A stretch of DNA of 64,000 nt from JAGWRI01 sp963728785 (GTDB lineage: Bacteria > Gemmatimonadota > Gemmatimonadetes > Gemmatimonadales > Gemmatimonadaceae), in the NCBI GenBank assembly GCA_963728785.1, contig CAVSKV010000004.1:992001-1056000 (forward strand). The letters run 5' to 3'. Below the pieces are notes generated by a model that was not told the DNA's origin, did not search any database, and saw nothing but the letters and a program-made list of their open reading frames with translations. Of this stretch, positions 32,824 through 41,520 are shown in pieces. Numbering within the stretch: position 1 is the first letter of the stretch; the number at the start of each line of letters is the position of its first letter. Made by a program: the position numbers and the translations under genes.

Positions 32824-33731
32824 CCGCGGTCGGTCCGCGCACGGCGCTCGTGCCGCCGGACGTACTGCGACAGGTCCGGCTGATCGAGTTGCGCACGCGA
32901 GGGCTGGTCAACTCCCTGTTCGCGGGCGAATACCGGTCGGTGTTCAAGGGCCAGGGCATGGAGTTCTCCGAGGTCCGTGAATACCAGGCCGGTGACGAGG
33001 TGCGGAACATCGACTGGAACGTGACCGCGCGCATGCGGCGGCCATATGTAAAGCGTTATATCGAGGAACGCGAGCTGACCGTCATGCTGGCCGTCGACCT
33101 GTCGGGGTCGGAGCGGTTCGGCACGCGGCGGCGGTTCAAGAGCGAGGTGGCCGTGGAGCTGGCCGCGGTGCTCGCCATGTCGGCCATCCGCAACAACGAT
33201 CGGGTGGGCACGCTGTTCTTCACCGATCGCGTGGAGCACGTGGTGCCGCCACGTAAAGGCCGCCGCCATGCCCTGCGCGTGCTCCGCGACCTGCTGGTGT
33301 TCCAGCCCCGAGGGCGGGGCACCGATCTCAACGGCGCGTTGGACTACCTGAGCAAGATGCTCGCCCACACCGCAGTCGTGTTCGTGGTGTCCGACTTCCT
33401 CGGCGCCGATGTCGAGCGGCCGCTCAAGCTGCTCGCCCAACGGCACGATGTCGTGGCCGTGACGGTCGAGGATCCCGCCGAAATGGCCTTGCCCGACGTG
33501 GGGCTCGCCCGCCTGGTCGATCCGGAGACGGGCCAGATGATCGACGTGAACACGAGCGACCGGGCACTGCGTGCCGCCTACGAGGCGCGCGTGCGCGGCG
33601 AGCGCGACCGCCGCCGGCACCTGCTCCGGCGGCTGGCCATCGATGAGGTGCCCATACACACCGAGGCCCCGATCATCGAGCCGCTACTCAAGTTCTTCCG
33701 CACGCGCGAGACGCGTGCCCGGCGGCGTTAG
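32820..33731 (+). CDS. DUF58 family VWA-like protein
   Basis: A 303-residue DUF58 protein. The conserved block G-E-Y-R-S-V-F-K-G-Q-G-M-E-F-S-E-V-R-E-Y and D-E-V-R-N-I-D-W-N-V-T-A-R define the family. A VWA-like domain with the MIDAS-type V-D-L-S-G-S-E follows. It is soluble: no membrane helix was noted. The GTG start overlaps the moxR stop. It is the usual partner of MoxR in this cluster; the cellular target is unknown. Confidence 0.9.
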   Translation: MTAVGPRTALVPPDVLRQVRLIELRTRGLVNSLFAGEYRSVFKGQGMEFSEVREYQAGDEVRNIDWNVTARMRRPYVKRYIEERELTVMLAVDLSGSERFGTRRRFKSEVAVELAAVLAMSAIRNNDRVGTLFFTDRVEHVVPPRKGRRHALRVLRDLLVFQPRGRGTDLNGALDYLSKMLAHTAVVFVVSDFLGADVERPLKLLAQRHDVVAVTVEDPAEMALPDVGLARLVDPETGQMIDVNTSDRALRAAYEARVRGERDRRRHLLRRLAIDEVPIHTEAPIIEPLLKFFRTRETRARRR

Positions 33732-33732
33732 C

Positions 33733-34644
33733 GTGCGCGTCAGCGCGATCGTGCTGCTGCTGGGCCTCCCGGGGCTCGCCGCGCGGGGGCAGACGCCCAT
33801 CGCGGCTGCCACCTCGGTGGACGTGCACCCAGACACGGTCACCGTCGGCCAGCCGTTCACCGTCGTGGTGCGGGTGCGCGCGCCGCTCGGGGCCGCCATT
33901 GCGTTCCCGGCCGGGCCTGACTCCGCGGCTTCGGTCCAGGCGCTCGATCTGGCCGTCCTGCGCGAGGAGCGGGTGTCCGGCGCAGTCGTACGGACCGCCG
34001 CCTACCGGCTGGCCGCCTGGGACGTCGGCACGCTCTCCATCGCGCTCCCCGACGTGATGGTGCGTTCGGGCGATGCGGTGCAGGCCCTGTCGCTCGCCGG
34101 GCCTACCGTGTTCGTGCGCAGCGTCCTGCCTCGTGACTCCGCGCAGCGGGTGCCGAAGCCCGCCCGCGATCTGCTCGTCGGATGGCCCATTCCGTGGTGG
34201 ATCCTCGCCGTGCTGGCGTTGATCGCGTTCCTGCTCTGGTTGGGCCGCCGCCGGCGGACGCCGGCCCCCGTCCCGAGCGCCGCGCCGCCGTTCGAGCGCG
34301 CCCAGCGCGAGTTTGCCCGCGTCGCGGCGTTGGCGCTCGTCGAGGCCGGGGAGCGGGGACGGTACGTGACGCTGATGGTGGAAGTGCTGCGCGACTACCT
34401 CGCGTCGCGGTTCCCGCTGGCCCAGCTTTCGCTCACGACCGACGAATTGCTGGCCGAGGTTCGCGAAGCGGCCACCGTGCCCGCCGAACGGCTGGCTCAT
34501 CTGCTCCACGAAGCCGATCTGGTGAAGTTCGCCCGGCGTACCCTCAGCACCGACCAGGCGCTGGCGCTGGGTGAGGAGGCACGGGCGATCGTCAGCCACG
34601 AGCACGTGGCGTCCACGCCGGCCGCGCAGGCGGAGGCCGCCTGA
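33733..34644 (+). CDS. Bat-cluster membrane protein, DUF4381/BatD-like
   Basis: A 303-residue protein with a signal peptide (GTG at 33733 is chosen because it gives a clean signal, ending A-A-R-G-Q; a GTG at 33715 overlaps DUF58). A beta-rich periplasmic domain with V-T-V-G-Q-P-F-T-V-V-V-R-V comes next, then one membrane helix near residue 160 (W-W-I-L-A-V-L-A-L-I-A-F-L-L-W-L-G). A cytoplasmic helical tail follows with D-Y-L-A-S-R-F-P and F-A-R. The arrangement matches the short membrane protein between DUF58 and BatA in Bat clusters. Function unknown. Confidence 0.72.
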   Translation: MRVSAIVLLLGLPGLAARGQTPIAAATSVDVHPDTVTVGQPFTVVVRVRAPLGAAIAFPAGPDSAASVQALDLAVLREERVSGAVVRTAAYRLAAWDVGTLSIALPDVMVRSGDAVQALSLAGPTVFVRSVLPRDSAQRVPKPARDLLVGWPIPWWILAVLALIAFLLWLGRRRRTPAPVPSAAPPFERAQREFARVAALALVEAGERGRYVTLMVEVLRDYLASRFPLAQLSLTTDELLAEVREAATVPAERLAHLLHEADLVKFARRTLSTDQALALGEEARAIVSHEHVASTPAAQAEAA

Positions 34645-35633
34645 TGCCCTCTTGGCACATCGAACTGGCCACCCCGCTCGCTCTCGTCCTTCTAATCGCC
34701 CTGCCCGCATGGTGGTGGTGGCGCCGCCGCCACGAGCATGGTGGCATTGTCTTCTCGCAGGTCAGCGTGCTGGCCGCCGTGGCCGTCCCGCGCCGCCGGT
34801 GGACGCGGGTGCTCCTGGCCCTGCGCAACGCTATGCTCCTGCTGGCCGTGGTGGCGCTGGCCCGGCCACGCGCGGGTTCCCGCGCTGAGAACGTGACCAG
34901 CGAGGGGATCAACATCGTCATTGCCATCGATCTGTCGAGCTCCATGCTGTCGCAGGACTTCCAGCCCGACAACCGGCTGGAAGTCGCCAAGCGGACGGTG
35001 AAGCAGTTCATCGCCGAGCGCACGAGCGACCGGATCGGGGTCGTTGCATTTGCTTCGGAAGCGCTCACCCAGGTGCCGCTCACCACCGACTACGCCGTGG
35101 TCAACGCCGCGGTGGACAACCTCCAGGCGGGCCAGCTCGAGGATGGCACGGCCATCGGCACGGCGATTGCCACCGCCGCCAACCGGTTGCGTGAAGCCCC
35201 GGGCCGCTCGCGCGTCATGATATTGCTCACCGACGGCGTGAACAATCGCGGTTCGATCGATCCGCGAACCGCGGCCCGCGCCGCCGCCGAGTTCGGGATC
35301 AAGATATACACCATCGGCGTCGGCACCGAAGGGATGGCGCCGGTGCCGGTGGGGCGAGGGCTGTTCGGGCTGCGGTACGAGAATCGACCGGTGGAGATCG
35401 ATGAAGCGCTGCTCACCGACGTTGCCAACGTCACCGGCGGAAAGTACTTCCGCGCCCGCGATGCCGCGGCGCTGCGCCACATCTATCAGCAGATCGACGA
35501 GATGGAGCGGGTGCCCGTGCAGACCAAGACGTACGTGCAGTTCACCGAGTTGTACCGATGGCCCTTGGGGCTCGCACTGGCGTGCCTGCTTTTCGAGCTG
35601 GGACTTACCGCGTGGAAGGCGCCGCTGCCGTGA
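34644..35633 (+). CDS. batA: BatA-type VWA membrane protein
   Basis: A 329-residue protein. The N-terminal membrane segment (W-H-I-E-L-A-T-P-L-A-L-V-L-L) and a second one near residue 60 lead into a VWA domain with the MIDAS D-L-S-S-S-M and L-T-D-G-V-N-N. A last helix lies near the C-terminus. Family members (aerotolerance regulator BatA) face the periplasm. The ATG overlaps the previous stop by one base; the stop overlaps batB (GTGA). Confidence 0.88.
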   Translation: MPSWHIELATPLALVLLIALPAWWWWRRRHEHGGIVFSQVSVLAAVAVPRRRWTRVLLALRNAMLLLAVVALARPRAGSRAENVTSEGINIVIAIDLSSSMLSQDFQPDNRLEVAKRTVKQFIAERTSDRIGVVAFASEALTQVPLTTDYAVVNAAVDNLQAGQLEDGTAIGTAIATAANRLREAPGRSRVMILLTDGVNNRGSIDPRTAARAAAEFGIKIYTIGVGTEGMAPVPVGRGLFGLRYENRPVEIDEALLTDVANVTGGKYFRARDAAALRHIYQQIDEMERVPVQTKTYVQFTELYRWPLGLALACLLFELGLTAWKAPLP

Positions 35634-37303
35634 CCGTGGATTACCCCTGGCTGCTGCTGCTCGCCCTCGCGCTCCCTGCCCTGGTGGCGGCAGGGCTCGT
35701 GCGAGCCGACCGCGGCCGACGGGCGCGCCTTGCTCGATTCGGCGACGCGGCGATCGTGTCGCGCCTCATGCCGGGCGACGCAGCACACGGCTCGGGCTGG
35801 CGCACCGCCCGTCTGGCCGGTGCCTGCGCGCTGGCCGGCGTGGCGCTGGCCGGTCCGCGGTGGGGCACCGAACACGCCGTGGATCGCGCCCGCGGCATCG
35901 ACATGGTGCTCGCCCTCGACGTGTCGCTGTCCATGCGGGCCACTGACGTGAAGCCCGACCGCTTGGAGCGCATGAAGCAGGAAGTGCGCCGGCTGCGCGC
36001 CCTGTCGCCCGGCGACCGCGTGGGCCTCATCGTGTTCGCCGGGCGGAGCTACGTGTTGTCGCCGCTCACCGTGGACGAGAGTGCGCTCGATCTGTTTCTC
36101 GACAACCTCGATCCATCGATCGTCGGGCAGCCCGGCAGCACGATCTCGGGAGCCATTCGCCAGGGCACCGACCTGCTGTCGTTGAGCAACGATGGTGCCG
36201 ACCGCGCGCTGGTGCTGATGAGCGATGGCGAGGCCTTCGAGCCCGAGGAAGACGTGGTGGCCGAAGCGCGGAGGGCCGGGGAAAAGGGCGTCAGCCTTGT
36301 GACGGTCGGGTTCGGCACCACGGAGGGTTCGACCATTCCGCTGCGGGCCCCCGACGGCTCGATCACCCTCAAACGCGACCAGAACGGCCAGATCGTAGTC
36401 ACGCACTACGTGCCCGACATGCTACGCGCGGCCGCAGCGGCCGCGCACGGCACCTTCATCGATGCCGGGGTCACCGACAAGGCGGCACGCATCAGGCAGG
36501 CGCTGTCCACGCTGCGCACCCAGGCGCATGCCCTGGACGCGGGTGAGGCACGAACGCCCCGCTTCCAACTGTTCCTGCTGCCGGCGATCCTCCTCCTGCT
36601 GCTCGACGCCGTGCTCGCTGACCGGCACGCCGTGCGGCGGCCGGCCGTCGGCGCGTCGGCCGCTGCCACGGTGGCCGCCGTTCTGCTCGTGACGGTTCTC
36701 GGTGGATGCGCCGGTACGCGCGAATCGGCGGCCGCGGCCCGCGCGTACCGCGCCGCTGAGTATCCACAGGCGGTAGCGCTCTACCGCGGCGCCATCGAGC
36801 AGGGCGACTTGCGGCCGCGCACGATCTACGACTTCGGCACCGCGTATCTGGCGGTCGACTCGCTGCAGGATGCGGCCGACGCCCTGGAGCGCGTGATCGA
36901 CCTGCCGGACGCCGAGGTCCGGTATCGCGCGCTGTTCAATTTCGGCCTGGCGCACCTAAGGCGCGGCCTGAGGGCCTCGTCCGGCGGGAGCACCGACGAC
37001 TTCGACGCGGCGCTGGCGGCGTACAAGAAGGCGCTCCTGATGCGCCATGACGACGTCGACGCGAAGTGGAATTACGAACTCGCGCTGCACGCCAAGAAGG
37101 AGGGCGGTGGGGGCGGCGGCGGCGGGGGCCAGAACAACACGAACCCATCGCCGGCGCCGCAGGCGCCCACACCGAGCGGCGGACTCGGGCTCAACCAGGC
37201 CGATCAGATCCTGGCCAGCGCGGCCCGCGAGGAGCGCGACGTGCAGGCCAAGCAGCAGCGAAAGTCGCGCGCCACCGTGCCCCCCAACGGGAAGGACTGG
37301 TAG
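35630..37303 (+). CDS. batB: BatB-BatC fusion: VWA membrane protein with C-terminal TPR/lipoprotein-like part
   Basis: A 557-residue fusion. Residues 1-320 are BatB: N-terminal helices, MIDAS D-V-S-L-S-M, M-S-D-G-E-A-F and a C-terminal helix (L-F-L-L-P-A-I-L-L-L-L-L-D). A second hydrophobic segment follows and ends in T-V-L-G-G-C-A-G, an exact lipobox, around residue 362. Then TPR-like repeats (A-A-R-A-Y-R-A-A-E-Y-P-Q-A-V-A-L-Y) and a Gly10 run near 495 continue to the end; this matches BatC. An in-frame GTG at 36632 could start a separate BatC lipoprotein. The GTG start overlaps batA. Confidence 0.84.
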   Translation: MTVDYPWLLLLALALPALVAAGLVRADRGRRARLARFGDAAIVSRLMPGDAAHGSGWRTARLAGACALAGVALAGPRWGTEHAVDRARGIDMVLALDVSLSMRATDVKPDRLERMKQEVRRLRALSPGDRVGLIVFAGRSYVLSPLTVDESALDLFLDNLDPSIVGQPGSTISGAIRQGTDLLSLSNDGADRALVLMSDGEAFEPEEDVVAEARRAGEKGVSLVTVGFGTTEGSTIPLRAPDGSITLKRDQNGQIVVTHYVPDMLRAAAAAAHGTFIDAGVTDKAARIRQALSTLRTQAHALDAGEARTPRFQLFLLPAILLLLLDAVLADRHAVRRPAVGASAAATVAAVLLVTVLGGCAGTRESAAAARAYRAAEYPQAVALYRGAIEQGDLRPRTIYDFGTAYLAVDSLQDAADALERVIDLPDAEVRYRALFNFGLAHLRRGLRASSGGSTDDFDAALAAYKKALLMRHDDVDAKWNYELALHAKKEGGGGGGGGGQNNTNPSPAPQAPTPSGGLGLNQADQILASAAREERDVQAKQQRKSRATVPPNGKDW

Positions 37304-37305
37304 CG

Positions 37306-39699
37306 ATGATCGGCATCTTGCTCGCCGCCCAGCTTGCCGTCGTGGCCCACGCCGCTGATACCGTCGGGGCGTGCGAACCGCTCGATCTGTCCGTCGCCGT
37401 TTCGGCGCCCGGTACGAGTCTCCCCCGGCTCGTCGTACCATCGTTGGCGCCATTCGACGTGATGCGGGCGTCCACGATGCCGCAGGGGGACCGGGATTCG
37501 CGTGCCGTGCCCTCGGTGATGGTGGAATACCGGTACACGCTGGTCGCCGCTGAACCCGGGACATACACCATCCCGGCGTTCGAAGCGCGGCTGGGCTCGG
37601 CATCGGCCCGCACGACGCCGTTGCGCATCGTCGTTACCCCGTCCGGGAGCGGGGGGGAACCCGCGATGCTCACGCGCGCCCGCATCGACACCGGCAACGA
37701 GATTGGGCTCCGCGCCGCGGAGCCGGACACGATATACGTGGGGCAGCAGGCCGACTACACCGTCTCGGTCTTTCTCAACGCGGCCATGCGCAACCGTCTG
37801 AAGCGCAATCCGACCTTCTACCCACCCGACATGCAGTCGGTGCTGGCGTACGATCTGCCCGACGGGGGATCGCAGCGCAACTCGGTCACCGTCTCGCGCT
37901 GTTTTGACGCACTCGTATACCGCCGCGCGGTCTTCCCCCTGCAGGCGGGGCGCATCGTCGTCCCGCCGGCCCAGCTCACCTACTCGCTTCCTGTAGGGGT
38001 CAGCTTCTTCAGCCGTGAGGAATCGCACGAACTGCAGACCGACAGCGCGGTCGTCGTGGCCATCGATCCCCCGGGCGCGGGACGGCCCGCGGACTACGAC
38101 GGCGCGGTGGGCCAGCTGCAACTCGACCTTCGGGTCCAGTCGCCATCGGCGCGGGTGGGCGATCCACTCACGGTCACCGTGCGGGTCTCCGGTACTGGAA
38201 ACATCAAGCTGATGCCGCGCCCGCATCTCGATATCCCGGGGGTCACGCTGGTGCCGTCGGACGAACGCGTCCGGATGGATTCCACCGGGAGGCGAATTGG
38301 GGGAAGCAAGGAATTCGATTGGATCCTCACGCCGCGCGTGGCTGGCGAACTGGATGTGCGACCGGTTCGATACAGCTACTTCGATCCCGGGACCCGTCGC
38401 TACGCAACCGCAACGTCGCCCGCCGCCAAGGTGAACGTCGAGTCGGGCACGCTGGCCGCGCTCGATACGACGCGCGCCCAGGACACGCTCTCGCTGCGCA
38501 CGCTGTACCGCGGCCCACTCGGCATGCCGTTGTCGTCGTACCCTCTCTTCTGGTGGGCGCTGGCGCTGGCCCCGTTGCCCGCGCTCGGCGCGCGGTGGCG
38601 CGGCCGGCGCCGGTCAGGCAAGCGACAGGTCGTGCCCGCCCATGTGCGGCTCGAACAGGCGGCGCACGCGTCGACCGCAACAGGCGACGGCCGCACACTG
38701 CGTCACACGTTCGTGGCCGCGCTCGCCGACCGTCTGGGGCTTGACGCCGAAACGTTCACCAGCGTCGGCGGGCTGCGGCGCGCCCTCCGTCGTTCGGGCA
38801 CGCCCACCGATGTGGCCGAGGCGGCCGAAGCGCTGCTTCGTGAACTCGATGCCGCCGCCTTCTCGGCGGGCGGCACGCTGGCCGCCGACGCCGGCGTGCG
38901 CGCCCTCGAACTCGTCCGGCGCATTGATGCAGGCGCGCTGCCCCGGCACGAGTTGCCCTTCCGCACGGGCGTCCTGATCGTGCTCCTGGCCGTCGGGGTC
39001 GGCGGCGCCTTGCACGCGCTCCAGAGCGATGGCGCGGTGCAGGACTTCCGGACCGGAGTGACCGCGTACGCCCAGCGCGACTTCACGGCGTCGCGCAGCG
39101 CCTTCGGCCGCGTCGTCGCTGCGGAACCCCGTGCGGCGGACGGATGGGCCAACCTCGGAACCGCGGCCTGGGCGGCACGCGACACCGTGCGCGCCGTCAT
39201 CGGCTGGCGGAGGGCGTTGGGCCTCGAGCCGCTGGCGTCCGATGCGCGCGATCGGCTGGCGCTCGTGCACGGCGTCACGATTCTGTCGCCGGGCTTCGTG
39301 CCGCCGGTGCCGCCTAATCTGATCCTGACGTTGCTCGCCATCAGTTGGCTGGTGGTCTGCGCCACCTGGCATCCGGCGTTGCGCCGGCGACAGCCGTGGC
39401 TGCGGGCCCTGCCAGCGCCGTTCGCGGTGGGCACGGCTGTGCTGGGGCTGTGCGCGATCGCCGTCGCCGGACGCCTCGACGCGCACGGCCTCGCCGTGGT
39501 ACGGGCCGACACGATGCTCAGCGACGATCCGGTTCTCGGCGCCGATCGGAGGGCGGAGGTCGTGACCGGCGAGACGGTGCGAGTGCTGGCGCAGCAGGGC
39601 GCGTGGTTCCGGGTCGAACTCGATGGCAGCCGCCAGGGTTGGCTGCCCTTGCAGCAGCTGGTGGCGCTCGACGCGCCGTTGCCGCCGTCGCTCGATTGA
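37306..39699 (+). CDS. batD: BatD-type protein with TPR and SH3-like C-terminus (BatD-BatE fusion)
   Basis: A 797-residue membrane protein. A signal peptide (ends A-H-A-A-D) precedes tandem beta domains (P-S-V-M-V-E-Y-R-Y-T-L-V, A-Q-L-T-Y-S-L-P-V-G). A membrane helix lies near 405-425 (Y-P-L-F-W-W-A-L-A-L-A-P-L). A helical part, a helix (about 560-580), one TPR repeat (G-W-A-N-L-G-T-A-A-W-A-A-R-D) and two further membrane segments follow. The last 65 residues look like an SH3 domain (V-R-V-L-A-Q-Q-G-A-W-F-R-V-E-L, G-W-L-P). BatE is normally a separate TPR+SH3 protein. The stop overlaps the mutL promoter. Confidence 0.78.
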   Translation: MIGILLAAQLAVVAHAADTVGACEPLDLSVAVSAPGTSLPRLVVPSLAPFDVMRASTMPQGDRDSRAVPSVMVEYRYTLVAAEPGTYTIPAFEARLGSASARTTPLRIVVTPSGSGGEPAMLTRARIDTGNEIGLRAAEPDTIYVGQQADYTVSVFLNAAMRNRLKRNPTFYPPDMQSVLAYDLPDGGSQRNSVTVSRCFDALVYRRAVFPLQAGRIVVPPAQLTYSLPVGVSFFSREESHELQTDSAVVVAIDPPGAGRPADYDGAVGQLQLDLRVQSPSARVGDPLTVTVRVSGTGNIKLMPRPHLDIPGVTLVPSDERVRMDSTGRRIGGSKEFDWILTPRVAGELDVRPVRYSYFDPGTRRYATATSPAAKVNVESGTLAALDTTRAQDTLSLRTLYRGPLGMPLSSYPLFWWALALAPLPALGARWRGRRRSGKRQVVPAHVRLEQAAHASTATGDGRTLRHTFVAALADRLGLDAETFTSVGGLRRALRRSGTPTDVAEAAEALLRELDAAAFSAGGTLAADAGVRALELVRRIDAGALPRHELPFRTGVLIVLLAVGVGGALHALQSDGAVQDFRTGVTAYAQRDFTASRSAFGRVVAAEPRAADGWANLGTAAWAARDTVRAVIGWRRALGLEPLASDARDRLALVHGVTILSPGFVPPVPPNLILTLLAISWLVVCATWHPALRRRQPWLRALPAPFAVGTAVLGLCAIAVAGRLDAHGLAVVRADTMLSDDPVLGADRRAEVVTGETVRVLAQQGAWFRVELDGSRQGWLPLQQLVALDAPLPPSLD

Positions 39700-39725
39700 C
39701 CGGCGGCTCCGCGTGTCGGTAGCTT
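39696..39725 (+). promoter_or_regulatory. mutL: Promoter of the mutL operon
   Basis: TTGACC at 39696-39701 (overlapping the batD stop), 18-bp spacer, TAGCTT at 39720-39725. The -10 ends 7 bases before the ATG at 39733, so the message is predicted to be leaderless or nearly so. No Shine-Dalgarno precedes the start. Confidence 0.62.
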
Positions 39726-39732
39726 CCACGCG

Positions 39733-41520
39733 ATGTCCGCCTCAGCAGAATCCAGCGCCCCGGGGGCTACGCGCATCGCCGTGCTGCCTAGCGCGGTCGC
39801 CGATCAGATCGCCGCGGGCGAGGTCGTCGAGCGCCCGGCGTCGGTGGTCAAGGAGCTGATCGAGAACGCCCTCGATGCCGGGGCCACGTCCGTGGATGTC
39901 GACGTGGAGGATGGCGGTCGCCAGCGCATCCGGGTGAGCGATGACGGGGTAGGGATGGGGCAGGAAGATGCGGTCCTGGCTCTTTCGCGCCATGCCACGT
40001 CGAAGATCCGTGCGGCGGCCGACCTCGTCGGGGTTGCGAGCTTCGGGTTTCGGGGCGAAGCGCTGCCGGCGATCTGTTCGGTTTCGCAGCTCGAGATCGA
40101 GACGGCCCCGCTGGATGGCGCCGGCACGCGCGTGCGGGCCCAGGCGGGGACGGTCCAGGACACGCGTGACGCGGCCCGCCAGCGCGGTACGACGGTGTCG
40201 GTCGGCCACCTGTTCTACAACGCGCCTGCGCGGTTCAAGTTCATGCGCGGGGCGCGATCCGAATGGCGCGCGATTCTTGACGCGGTGACCAGCATCGCGC
40301 TCACCCGCCGCAACGTCCGCCTCACGCTCACCCACGACGGCAAGAACGTGCTCTCGCTGCCGCCCGCTTCGTCGCTGCGCGCCCGACTCGCCGCGCTCTG
40401 GGGCGGGCGCTACGCCGAACGCTTCCTCGACGTGGACGACGTTCGCGGTCCGACCCGCGTGTCGGGCCTCGTCGAACGCCCGGCCGACGTGGGCACGGCC
40501 GGCCGCCGGGTACACGTGTCGGTGAATGGCCGCGCCGTCCGCGACCCCGGCATCGTGCGGGCCGCAGAAGCCGCGTACAAGTCCACCATTCCGCCGGGGG
40601 TGCGTCCCACGCTGTTCCTCGACGTCGAGGTGGCGGCCGACGCGGTCGACGTGAACGTGCATCCGTCCAAGGCCGAAGTGCGCTTCCGCGACCGCTGGAA
40701 CCTCGAGCGCACGGTGGAGGAGGCGGTGCGGCGCGCTCTCGGTACCTTCGCCGCGGGAGCGGCCATCGGCCGCCCACCCGTTCCCTTCCCGACCGCGCGG
40801 CGCTTCGACGGGGCGCCCGTGGATGTCGAAGCATTGCAGGGACGGCGCGTGCCGGGGGAGGGGCTGTTCGAGGAGTCGGGCAGTCGGGCAGTCGGACAGT
40901 CGGGCAGTCCGAGAACGGAAGGGCAGGGCGACGAGGCGGCAGGGGCATTGGCGACTCCGCCGCTCATCCAACTGCGCCGCACGTACCTTCTGTTCGAGAG
41001 TGACGGTGGTGTGGTGCTCATCGACCAGCACTCGGCGCATGAACGCGTGCTGTACGAACGGTTCATGGGCGCGCTCACCCGCGGCGACGCGCCGGCGCAG
41101 CGCCTTCTCTTTCCACTCACGCTCCATCTAGGGCCTGCCGAAGCCGAAGCGTTCGAGGAGAACCGCGCCCTGTTCGAGAAGCTCGGGTTCGAGATCGAGG
41201 GGTTCGGCGGTCATACGCTCATCGTGCGGAGCGTACCGATGCCACACCCGCGGTTCGAAGCCGAACGCTGCTTGCGCGAGACCCTCGATGCGCTCACCGG
41301 CGACCGGTTTGCCGCGGTGGCACAGCGGCACGAGCGGTTGGCGGCAACGGTGGCCTGCAAGGCGGCGATCAAGGCAGGCGACGCGCTGTCGCCGGCCGAG
41401 ATGCGAGGCTTGTTCTCCGACCTGAGCCGCACCACGCTCCCGGCCCACGACGTGCACGGGCGGTCCACCGTCGTCCAGTTGTCATGGGACGAACTCGAGC
41501 GGCGATTTGGACGAAAGTAG
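39733..41520 (+). CDS. mutL: DNA mismatch repair protein MutL
   Basis: A 595-residue MutL. The GHKL ATPase part has A-G-E-V-V-E-R-P-A-S-V-V-K-E-L-I-E-N-A-L-D-A-G, G-V-A-S-F-G-F-R-G-E-A-L and a final N-V-H-P-S-K-A-E-V-R-F. The linker (about 340-410) contains an 8-bp tandem repeat at DNA level. The C-terminal domain has D-Q-H-S-A-H-E-x4-E from residue 431, close to the endonuclease metal motif DQHAx2Ex4E, but the second metal motif reads D-V-H-G-R-S rather than CPHGRP. Endonuclease activity is therefore uncertain. No mutS in the window. Its last 14 bases overlap miaA. Confidence 0.95.
   Translation: MSASAESSAPGATRIAVLPSAVADQIAAGEVVERPASVVKELIENALDAGATSVDVDVEDGGRQRIRVSDDGVGMGQEDAVLALSRHATSKIRAAADLVGVASFGFRGEALPAICSVSQLEIETAPLDGAGTRVRAQAGTVQDTRDAARQRGTTVSVGHLFYNAPARFKFMRGARSEWRAILDAVTSIALTRRNVRLTLTHDGKNVLSLPPASSLRARLAALWGGRYAERFLDVDDVRGPTRVSGLVERPADVGTAGRRVHVSVNGRAVRDPGIVRAAEAAYKSTIPPGVRPTLFLDVEVAADAVDVNVHPSKAEVRFRDRWNLERTVEEAVRRALGTFAAGAAIGRPPVPFPTARRFDGAPVDVEALQGRRVPGEGLFEESGSRAVGQSGSPRTEGQGDEAAGALATPPLIQLRRTYLLFESDGGVVLIDQHSAHERVLYERFMGALTRGDAPAQRLLFPLTLHLGPAEAEAFEENRALFEKLGFEIEGFGGHTLIVRSVPMPHPRFEAERCLRETLDALTGDRFAAVAQRHERLAATVACKAAIKAGDALSPAEMRGLFSDLSRTTLPAHDVHGRSTVVQLSWDELERRFGRK
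40873..40912 (+). repeat. 8-bp tandem repeat (5 copies) inside mutL
   Basis: Five head-to-tail octamers: GAGTCGGG, CAGTCGGG, CAGTCGGA, CAGTCGGG, CAGTCCGA. They encode the linker peptide around E-S-G-S-R-A-V-G-Q-S-G-S. Eight is not a multiple of three, so gain or loss of one unit shifts the frame and removes the C-terminal domain. Confidence 0.85.
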
